From an uncultured Eubacteriales bacterium (GTDB taxonomy: Bacteria > Bacillota > Clostridia > Christensenellales > Aristaeellaceae), in assembly GCA_902774025.1 (NCBI GenBank), contig CACYGY010000005.1:1-64000 (forward strand): a DNA stretch of 64,000 bases, read 5' to 3'. The notes beneath the pieces are model-generated. The model did not search any database. It was not told where the DNA came from and saw only the letters and a list, made by a program, of their open reading frames with translations. Shown one piece after another: positions 7,912 through 14,791 of this stretch. A program made the translations under genes and the position numbers. The first letter of the stretch is position 1, and the number at the start of each line of letters is the position of its first letter.

Positions 7912-9704
7912 ATCCGCTTCCTCCGCATGCGGCAGAAATAGAACCCGCTGTCCCCCTGGATCCCCTGGATGAGCTGCGTACCCACCTCCGATTCGGAAGC
8001 AAGGTCCGGGGGCAGCGTGTCCGGCAGAGGCGCCATCTCAAACTCCGGATGGCTTTCAAGAAACCATTCCACCTGTTCCCTGTTTTCCTCCGGAAGAATG
8101 GAGCAGGTGGCGTAAAGGAGAATGCCGCCCCGCTTCACATACCGGCACACCACGCTCAGGATCTCCCGCTGCGTGGCCTTCAGGGACTCCAGGTTTTCCT
8201 CCGTCAGGCGCAGCCGGCTTTCCGGCTTGTCGTGCATTTCCCCGGTCCCGGAGCAGGGTGCGTCCAGCAGCACCGCGTCCATGGTCTCCACCAGGTCCTC
8301 CCGGAAACGGGTGGCGTCCCTTGTCATGGGACGCACGTTGTCCAGCTGCAGACGTCTGACCTGGGCCTCGATGAGCTCCGTCCTGTGGGGATGCTTCTCC
8401 CACGCCTGAACTCTTCCCGTGCCCTCCATGATCTCCGCCATGTAGCAGCTCTTGCCACCGGGGGCCGCGCAGCAGTCCAGCACGGTCCATCCCCTGCGGG
8501 GATCCAGGGCCAGACAGGCCAGCTGGGACGCCTCGGACTGAATGGAGAACTGTCCGCCCCGGAAGTCCGCGTCGCTGCCCAGGTTTGCCATGTCCCGGAT
8601 CTTCCAGGCATCCCTGACCCTGCCCTTTTCCCATCTCCAGACCTTGCCGGAGAGGAGCTTCTCAAACTGCTCATGGTTCAGGCGCATGAGATTGGGCCGG
8701 ATGCTGACGCCGCTGTCCCGTCCCGTCACATGCAGGATCCGGCCTGCCTTTTCCAGTCCGTAGGCCTGAATGAGCCTTTCCACCAGGAAAACCGGGGCGG
8801 AACAGGTCACCGACAGGGAACGCACCGGATCCTCCAGGGGGTCCGGGAAAACCAGTTCGTCCTTTTTCCGGATCAGATTGCGCAATATGCCGTTGCACAC
8901 ACCGCTCAGGCCGTCCATCCCAAGCTCCCTGCACAGCTTCACGGAGGTATCCGTGGCTGCGTTTTCCGGGATCCGGTCCTCCAGCAGCAGCTGGCAGGCG
9001 CCCAGGCGCAGAATGTTCCTGAGACGGATATCCGTATCCTCCCGGGCCATCACCTGACTCAGGGCTGTGTCCAGATACAGAAGACGGTCCAGGGTGTCAT
9101 AGGCGAGACGGGCTGCCAGACGCCGGTCCATGGGATTCAGGGAGGCTTCCGTCAGCTTCCGGTCCAGCACCAGGGAAGCCCAGGCGCCCTTCTCCGTCAC
9201 TTCCCGGATGACCTCCAGCGCCACGCGGCGGGGGGCCAGGCCGTCCCCGTGGGGCATTTCCCTTCCGGGCGCATGAAAACCGGGGCGGGGCGGTATTCTT
9301 CCGTCCCTCCGTCTCTCTCCCGCGTCTCCCCGGGGAAATCTCCCCTCACCCTGGAATCCGCGTTTTTCCCCCGCGGGCCTGCCGGGTGCGGATTTCCGCT
9401 CCCCGCCCCCGATCTTTCCTTCAAAACTCCGTTTCGGGCCCTGGGGATTCCAGGGTTTCTTCCCCTCTCCCCGAAAGCTCCGTTTTTCCCCGGCGGGACC
9501 CCGGGGAGGGAATTTTCTCTCCTGGTCTCCCTCTTTTCCCTCTGCACCCCGCTTCGCGCCCGGAGCGCTCCGGAAGTCCTTCCGGTTTCCTCCGATGCCC
9601 CGCTTGGCCCCCGCGTCTCCCCGGGGATTTCCCTCTCCGCCGCTTTTTCTGAATCCGGAGGAGCGGGGAGTGGCCCCGTGGGATTCCTTTCTGAAATCAC
9701 GCAT
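7908..9704 (-). CDS. rsmB: 16S rRNA m5C967 methyltransferase with long basic N-terminal extension
   Basis: Methylates C967 of 16S rRNA. From about residue 158 it is a normal RsmB: a NusB-like RNA-binding domain (about 158-300), then a Rossmann methyltransferase with VLDCCAAPGGKSCYM (SAM loop), DAPCSGTGEM and ATCSILPEEN, which carry the two catalytic cysteines. The first ~157 residues are unusual: a Gly/Arg/Lys-rich, apparently disordered region with imperfect copies of AGEKRSFRGEG. The start at 9704 is supported by AGGAG six bases upstream and overlaps the fmt stop by 8 bases. An internal Met150 start is possible but has a poorly spaced ribosome site. RGG-like tails usually bind RNA (inference). 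Confidence 0.93.
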   Translation of the reverse strand: MRDFRKESHGATPRSSGFRKSGGEGNPRGDAGAKRGIGGNRKDFRSAPGAKRGAEGKEGDQERKFPPRGPAGEKRSFRGEGKKPWNPQGPKRSFEGKIGGGERKSAPGRPAGEKRGFQGEGRFPRGDAGERRRDGRIPPRPGFHAPGREMPHGDGLAPRRVALEVIREVTEKGAWASLVLDRKLTEASLNPMDRRLAARLAYDTLDRLLYLDTALSQVMAREDTDIRLRNILRLGACQLLLEDRIPENAATDTSVKLCRELGMDGLSGVCNGILRNLIRKKDELVFPDPLEDPVRSLSVTCSAPVFLVERLIQAYGLEKAGRILHVTGRDSGVSIRPNLMRLNHEQFEKLLSGKVWRWEKGRVRDAWKIRDMANLGSDADFRGGQFSIQSEASQLACLALDPRRGWTVLDCCAAPGGKSCYMAEIMEGTGRVQAWEKHPHRTELIEAQVRRLQLDNVRPMTRDATRFREDLVETMDAVLLDAPCSGTGEMHDKPESRLRLTEENLESLKATQREILSVVCRYVKRGGILLYATCSILPEENREQVEWFLESHPEFEMAPLPDTLPPDLASESEVGTQLIQGIQGDSGFYFCRMRRKRI

Positions 9705-10632
9705 GTTCTTCTCCTATGATGCTTCCCTCATCCAGTCTGTGTCCCCGGAGCCAGTCCCCTGCCTGCATAGCCCTGCCGCCTGGGGACTGAAGGGTCAGAA
9801 TCTCCACCGCGCCCCTGAGGCAGGCAATGAGCAGAGGTTTTCCGGGCTCGCTCCGGAGAATCTCCCCGGGCCGGCCGGTGCCTTCCCCTGCCCTTGCTCT
9901 GAGGAACTTCAGCCGTCCCCCTTCCAGGGGCACGGAACAGCCGGGCCAGGGGTTCAGCCCCAGGATCCGCCTGGCTGTCTCCTCACCGCTTTCCTGAAAA
10001 TCCAGAAATCCCATTTCCTTCCTCAGCATGGGATCATAGGTCATCTCCGCCTCGTTCTGGGGTTCGGGCCGCACGGTGCCCGCTTCCATGGCCTTCAGGG
10101 TTTCCACCAGAAGCTCCGCGCCCTGACGGCTCAGCACCTCCGTCATCTCCCCGCAGGTCATGCCCGGGTCTCTTGGCATGCTCCGCTTCAGGAGCATGTG
10201 CCCGGTATCAATCCCGGCGTCCGTGAGCATGGTGGTCACCCCCACCTCCGGATCACCCTCAAGGATCGCCCAGGCAATGGGCGCGCTTCCCCGGTGCCTG
10301 GGGAGCAGGGAGGCGTGCACATTCACCGTGCCCATGGGGGGAATATCCAGAACCTCCTGGCTCAGGATCTGCCCGAAGGCGGCGGTGACGCACAGATCCG
10401 GCTTCAGGCTTCTCAGATCCTCCACCCCGTCCCTGCGGATGCGCTGGGGCTGAAGGACCCTCAGACCGTGAGCCAGGGCCAGTTCCTTCACAGGGGAGAA
10501 TACCACCCTGTTGCCCCGCCCGCTGGGGCGGTCAGGCTGGGTGATGACCCCCGCCACCTCATATCCGGCATCCAGCAGAGCCTGCAGGCTGGGGACGGCA
10601 AAGGCCGGGGTGCCCATGAACACAATCCTCAT
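9697..10632 (-). CDS. fmt: Methionyl-tRNA formyltransferase
   Basis: Transfers the formyl group from 10-formyl-THF to Met-tRNAi, making the initiator tRNA. The 311 residues are the family length. Seen are the N-terminal MRIVFMGTPAFAVPSL, the formyl-THF site with NVHASLLPRHRGSAPI and a DTGHMLL segment, then a C-terminal OB-like domain from about residue 205. It overlaps def by 4 bases upstream and rsmB by 8 bases downstream, as in many Firmicutes. Confidence 0.97.
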   Translation of the reverse strand: MRIVFMGTPAFAVPSLQALLDAGYEVAGVITQPDRPSGRGNRVVFSPVKELALAHGLRVLQPQRIRRDGVEDLRSLKPDLCVTAAFGQILSQEVLDIPPMGTVNVHASLLPRHRGSAPIAWAILEGDPEVGVTTMLTDAGIDTGHMLLKRSMPRDPGMTCGEMTEVLSRQGAELLVETLKAMEAGTVRPEPQNEAEMTYDPMLRKEMGFLDFQESGEETARRILGLNPWPGCSVPLEGGRLKFLRARAGEGTGRPGEILRSEPGKPLLIACLRGAVEILTLQSPGGRAMQAGDWLRGHRLDEGSIIGEEHA

Positions 10633-11135
10633 TCCCTGTCCTCCGTGAGTTCCTGGGACCGGGCGTATTCCTGGATTTCCTCCTCGGACAGTTCCCGTTC
10701 CATAATGTCAATGTAAAGATGTCCGTCCAGGTGGTCCAGCTCATGGCACATGGCCCGGGCCAGAAAACCCTCCGCCTCCACCTCAAAAGTCCTGCCGTGC
10801 CGGTCCTGGGCCCGCACCGTGACCTTCCGGGGCCGGGTCACAATCCCCCGGCGGTCCGGCAGGCTCAGGCAGCCTTCCATGCCCGTCTGCTGCTCCTCGG
10901 AGCGGTAAATGATCTCCGGATTCACCAGCTCATAGAGATGATCCCCGATATCCACCACGGCAATCCGCCGGAGGATGCCCACCTGCGGCGCCGCAAGGCC
11001 TACGCCCTCCGCATCATACATGGTATCTGCCATGTCCTTGAGCAGCATGCTGAGCCGCAGGTTGAACTTGTCCACTTTCTTGCATTCCCTGCGCAGGGTT
11101 TCATCCCCAAGGGTGACAATCTTCCGAAGTGCCAT
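10629..11135 (-). CDS. def: Peptide deformylase
   Basis: A metalloenzyme that removes the N-formyl group from nascent proteins. All three motifs are intact: GVGLAAPQ at 44-51, EGCLS at 87-91 (metal ligand Cys) and HELDHLDG at 131-138 (two His ligands and the catalytic Glu). The 168 residues are typical. It lies 24 bases after priA and overlaps fmt by 4 bases. Confidence 0.97.
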   Translation of the reverse strand: MALRKIVTLGDETLRRECKKVDKFNLRLSMLLKDMADTMYDAEGVGLAAPQVGILRRIAVVDIGDHLYELVNPEIIYRSEEQQTGMEGCLSLPDRRGIVTRPRKVTVRAQDRHGRTFEVEAEGFLARAMCHELDHLDGHLYIDIMERELSEEEIQEYARSQELTEDRE

Positions 11136-11159
11136 TGATCTTCTTCCTTTCCCACAATC

Positions 11160-13397
11160 CTACATCATGGCTGAGGGATTGTATTCATAATAAACGTCAC
11201 AGTCCTCCTGCCTTTCCTCCGCCAGGCCGGAGAGCACCCCGCACAGTCTTTCCGCCTCGCTCCCTGCCCTGAGCTTGAAAAGGACGTGCCACCGGAATCT
11301 GCCCCGGATCATGGTGAGGGGCGGCTGTTCCACCGTAAACAGAAGGCGGATGGCTGCCCATTCCGGATGGGCGTCCAGAATCGATCCCACCCGCTCCGCC
11401 AGACGCCGGGCCTGTGCCTCCGCCCGTTCCGCCTTTCCGCTCTCCACCAGGAGCCTCACCATGACGGTGAAGGGCGGGTACATGGCCGTCCGGCGCCTGG
11501 ATATCTCCGATTCGTAGAAGGACCGGTAGTCCTGCCGGGCGCTGAGCTGAATCACCTCGTTCTCCGGCTGATAGGTCTGAACCACCACCTGGCCGGGGGT
11601 CTCTCCCCTTCCCGCCCGTCCGCTCACCTGCGTCAGCAGCTGGAAGGTTCTCTCCCGGGCCCTGTAGTCCGGGAAATGCAGCGTCATGTCCGCTGCCAGG
11701 ACGCCCACCAGGGTCACCTGGGGAAAATCAAGACCCTTGGCGATCATCTGGGTGCCCACCAGAATCCGGGTTTCCCCGGAGCGGAATTTTTCCAGAATTC
11801 CGGCGTGTCCGGATTTGCCCCGGGTGGTATCCATGTCCATCCGGCCCACACTGAGGCCCGGGAACATGTGGCGCACCTCGTCCTCCACCTTCTGGGTGCC
11901 GGCACCGAAATAGCGGATCCGGTCGCTGCCGCAGGCGGGGCAGACTCTGGGAACAGGGGCGGTATAGCCGCAGTAATGGCAGTGAAGCAGCGCCTCTCCC
12001 CCGCCGAAATGGTAAGTGAGGGACACATCGCAGTTCCTGCATTTGACGGGTTCCCCGCATCTGCGGCAGGAGACAAAGGAGTAATACCCCCGGTGATTCA
12101 TCAGGAGCATGGCCTGGTGGCCCTGCTCCACGCATGTCCGCAGGGCTTTCTGCAGAGGGAGGGAGAACATGGAGCGGTTGCCCTTCTCCAGCTCCCTGCG
12201 CATGTCCACCACCGTCACCTCCGGAAGCGGACGTCCCCCGATGCGGGAGGGCATTTCCAGGAGGGTATACAGCCCCTTCCTGGCCTTGGCAAAGGAAAGC
12301 ATGGAGGGGGTGGCGCTGGCCAGAAGAAGGGTGGCATGCTCCCGCAGGGCGCGGGACAGGGCCACATCCCGTACATCATACCGGGGATGCCGGTCGGAAA
12401 GATAACTCTGTTCGTGTTCCTCGTCAATGACGATGAGACCCAGATTCGTCAGCGGGGAAAACACGGCGGACCGGGCGCCGATCACCACCCGTGCCTCCCC
12501 CCGGCGGATCCTGCGCCATTCGTCGAAACGTTCCCCGCGCCCGAGACGGGAATGGATCACCGCCGCCGCCTCGCCGAACCGGCGGCCGAACCAGGCTACC
12601 ATCTGCGGGGTCAGGGCAATCTCCGGCACAAGAATCAGGGCGCTTCTGCCTGCGTTCAGAACATGCTGCACCAGGCGCATGAACACTTCCGTCTTTCCGG
12701 AGCCGGTCACGCCGTGGAGAAGAAAACGCCCCTCCCCCTTTTTCAGAGAAGGCAGCACCTGGCCGATAACCTCCTCCTGATCCGGAGTCAGCTCCGGCCC
12801 GTCATCCTCCGCGGAACGGGAAAGACCCTCCGGCGTCCTCAGCCACTCCTCCCGGGTTTCCCGAATCAGTTTCCGCTCTTTCAGCTCCTTCAGGTGCGGA
12901 CCGGGATCCCGTACAAGGGTGCGGATTTCCTCCATGTCGTGCCCTGCCCCATCAGAAAGCAGGTCGAGAATCATTCGGCACCGGGTCTTTTTTCCCAGTT
13001 TATCCCGCTCTTCGGCCACCTTTTCCCTGGGAATATCCAGCTGGAAAAACCGCCTTGTCCGGACGCTCACCTGCTGCCTGCGCATATCCGGGGGAATCAT
13101 GAGCCGCAGGGTTTCCGCCAGGGGGCAGTGATTCACCCCTGCCATCTCCCCGGCAAGTTCCAGAAGCCATGGAAGAATGGCGGGATAGTCCTCCAGAGGC
13201 GCCTTGATTTCCTTCGTCTTCTCCGGAGGGTAGTCCGACTGCTCCTCCACCTTCAGGACAACGCCTTCCTTGGTCTGCCTCCCGAAGGGAACCTGTACGC
13301 GGTATCCCGGACAGAGCTCCATGCCCTCAGGAATCCGGTAGGTATAGGTATGTGCACCCGCCTCGCTGGCAATGTCCACAATCACCTGCGCGTACAT
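11160..13397 (-). CDS. priA: Primosomal replication restart helicase PriA
   Basis: A 3'-5' superfamily 2 helicase that reloads the replisome at stalled forks. The order is an N-terminal DNA-binding domain (YRIPEG, VQVPFGRQTKEG), Walker A GVTGSGKTE, DEEH box, a zinc-binding insertion with four CxxC pairs (CRRCGEPVKCRNCD, then CHYCGYTAPVPRVCPACGS) and the C-terminal helicase lobe with GTQMIAKGLDFP. I chose the ATG at 13395-13397 (MYAQVIVDIA) because it matches homologue N-termini and has GGGAGG upstream. The frame continues upstream to 13625 without similarity. First gene of the long housekeeping operon. 745 aa. Confidence 0.96.
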   Translation of the reverse strand: MYAQVIVDIASEAGAHTYTYRIPEGMELCPGYRVQVPFGRQTKEGVVLKVEEQSDYPPEKTKEIKAPLEDYPAILPWLLELAGEMAGVNHCPLAETLRLMIPPDMRRQQVSVRTRRFFQLDIPREKVAEERDKLGKKTRCRMILDLLSDGAGHDMEEIRTLVRDPGPHLKELKERKLIRETREEWLRTPEGLSRSAEDDGPELTPDQEEVIGQVLPSLKKGEGRFLLHGVTGSGKTEVFMRLVQHVLNAGRSALILVPEIALTPQMVAWFGRRFGEAAAVIHSRLGRGERFDEWRRIRRGEARVVIGARSAVFSPLTNLGLIVIDEEHEQSYLSDRHPRYDVRDVALSRALREHATLLLASATPSMLSFAKARKGLYTLLEMPSRIGGRPLPEVTVVDMRRELEKGNRSMFSLPLQKALRTCVEQGHQAMLLMNHRGYYSFVSCRRCGEPVKCRNCDVSLTYHFGGGEALLHCHYCGYTAPVPRVCPACGSDRIRYFGAGTQKVEDEVRHMFPGLSVGRMDMDTTRGKSGHAGILEKFRSGETRILVGTQMIAKGLDFPQVTLVGVLAADMTLHFPDYRARERTFQLLTQVSGRAGRGETPGQVVVQTYQPENEVIQLSARQDYRSFYESEISRRRTAMYPPFTVMVRLLVESGKAERAEAQARRLAERVGSILDAHPEWAAIRLLFTVEQPPLTMIRGRFRWHVLFKLRAGSEAERLCGVLSGLAEERQEDCDVYYEYNPSAMM

Positions 13398-13431
13398 GTC
13401 CTTCCTCCCTTCGCATAGGATTCCATTCTGG

Positions 13432-13460
13432 ATTATAGCTTTCCCTTCATGCCCTGACAA
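13432..13460 (-). promoter_or_regulatory. Promoter of the priA-rpe operon
   Basis: Read on the minus strand: -35 TTGTCA (13460-13455), a 17-base spacer and a perfect -10 TATAAT (13437-13432). The start of transcription would fall near 13425, about 28 bases before the priA ATG. Confidence 0.8.
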
Positions 13461-13510
13461 GTCTGCCGCTTCATCCGTCCTCACACCGTTATCACAGGGG
13501 TTCCCGCATG

Positions 13511-13540
13511 TTGACCCGCGATGCGCCCCTGTGATACGAT
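13511..13540 (+). promoter_or_regulatory. Promoter of the APH-like gene
   Basis: -35 TTGACC (13511-13516), an 18-base spacer and -10 TACGAT (13535-13540), 60 bases before the chosen start codon. It diverges from the priA promoter; the two -35 boxes are about 50 bases apart. Confidence 0.65.
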
Positions 13541-13599
13541 TCCGGCAGAATGCCCGGGGAAGAGGAAACCCGAAAAAAGCCGAAGGGAGAATGGCCTGC

Positions 13600-14388
13600 A
13601 TGCGCAGAACGGAAAAACAGATCATCCCTGAAGACTATCCGGAAGCTGTCCGTCCGTGGCTGGAGAATGCCGTCATCTATGACAGCAGCTGCTCTGAACA
13701 GGCCAGCGTACTGTATCTGGAAAAGGACACGGGGTATTACCTGAAAACCGCTTCCCCCGGGAAACTGAAGGCCGAAGCGGAAATGACGGCCTATTTTCAC
13801 ACCCTCGGCCTGTCATCCCCGGTTCTGTATTACGGAAGCGGGGAACGGGACTGCATGATCACGGAAAGGATTCCCGGGGAGGACTGCACGTTTGCGGAAT
13901 ACATCGGGGATCCCCGGAGGCTGTGCGAGCTCACGGCCACACTTCTGCGCCGTCTTCACGAACTGGACGCCCCGGACTGTCCGGTCAGGTGCGTGGAGCG
14001 TTACGCCGCCTCCGTGACAGACAGCCTGGAGGGGAAACACTATGAAGCGGATCTCTTCCCGGACATGTTTGATTTCGCTTCCCGTGAGGAGGCACGGGAA
14101 ACAGCCGCGAAGGGCCTGTCACACCTGGAGGGGGATGTCCTGATCCACGGGGATTACTGTCTGCCCAACATTCTCCTGAAGGACTGGAAGTTTTCCGGCT
14201 TCATTGATCTGGGAAACAGCGGAATCGGGGACAGGCACATGGATATCCTCTGGGGGATCTGGACCCTGAAATACAACCTGAAAACCACCCGGTATACGGA
14301 CCGGTTTCTGGACGCCTACGGCCGGGACCGGATCGATCCTGACAGACTGCGGGAAATCGCCGCCATGGAGATGATCACGCAGGACTGA
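13600..14388 (+). CDS. APH(3')-like aminoglycoside phosphotransferase family protein
   Basis: A probable small-molecule kinase of the APH superfamily, 262 aa against the usual 260-270 for APH(3'). The catalytic loop is VLIHGDYCLPNILL (HGDxxLPN) and the metal site is GFIDLGNSGIGDRHMDI, the spacing found in APH(3') enzymes. An N-lobe with a substrate clamp (ITERIPGEDC) precedes them. I chose the ATG at 13600 (MRRTEKQ) because GAAGGGAGA lies about 9 bases upstream; the ATG at 13591 is too close to that site. It is monocistronic with its own promoter and terminator. Aminoglycoside substrate specificity is inferred from the motifs only. Confidence 0.85.
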   Translation: MRRTEKQIIPEDYPEAVRPWLENAVIYDSSCSEQASVLYLEKDTGYYLKTASPGKLKAEAEMTAYFHTLGLSSPVLYYGSGERDCMITERIPGEDCTFAEYIGDPRRLCELTATLLRRLHELDAPDCPVRCVERYAASVTDSLEGKHYEADLFPDMFDFASREEARETAAKGLSHLEGDVLIHGDYCLPNILLKDWKFSGFIDLGNSGIGDRHMDILWGIWTLKYNLKTTRYTDRFLDAYGRDRIDPDRLREIAAMEMITQD

Positions 14389-14468
14389 ATGCATGCGGAC
14401 CGGTCCTGACGGGGAAGGGAATGCCCCCGCCTTCCCGTTTTCTTCGGCCCTGTGATGTTTTTCCATGC

Positions 14469-14497
14469 AGAAAGGACCTGCGCCGCAGGTCCTTTCT
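14469..14497. terminator. Bidirectional terminator between convergent genes
   Basis: A perfect inverted repeat: AGAAAGGACCTGCG, one base, then its complement ending CCTTTCT. The A and T tracts are part of the stem. It lies between the APH-like gene (ends 14388, plus) and the small FakA-like gene (ends 14510, minus), so it can serve both. Confidence 0.75.
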
Positions 14498-14509
14498 GTG
14501 TCATACGCC

Positions 14510-14761
14510 TCAGCCTTCCAGGCCCATCTCCTGGCGTTCCATGTTTTCCACCACAATGTCGTAGATTTCCCCCAGGGAAGCGGCATAGGCCAGCAGTTCC
14601 CAGGGCTCGTTGGTATGGAAATGAATCTTGATGAGATCCTCATCCCCCACCGCCAGCAGGCAGTCACCCTTGAGGTTTTCGGTAATATATTCCGTGATGG
14701 CCTCCTCGTCCAGGTCGTGTCCCTCAATCAGAAGCTGTGTGTCAAACTTGAATTCCAGCAT
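14510..14761 (-). CDS. Small stand-alone domain resembling the middle domain of FakA/DAK2 proteins
   Basis: 83 residues. The sequence FDTQLLIEGHDLDEEAI then LLAVGDEDLIKIHFHTNEP and LGEIYDIVVENM matches the segment that in fatty-acid kinase FakA (DAK2/DegV-associated) proteins follows the Dak2 domain (pattern GDDxLVKVHVHTNxP). Here it is a complete gene with its own ribosome site, 30 bases after polA. It lacks the ATP-binding Dak2 domain, so it cannot be a kinase alone. Similar short proteins exist in Clostridia. The function is unknown; it could be a partner or regulator of fatty-acid kinase. Confidence 0.7.
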   Translation of the reverse strand: MLEFKFDTQLLIEGHDLDEEAITEYITENLKGDCLLAVGDEDLIKIHFHTNEPWELLAYAASLGEIYDIVVENMERQEMGLEG

Positions 14762-14791
14762 GTCCTTTTCTTCCTTTCCGTCTTCCTTTTC

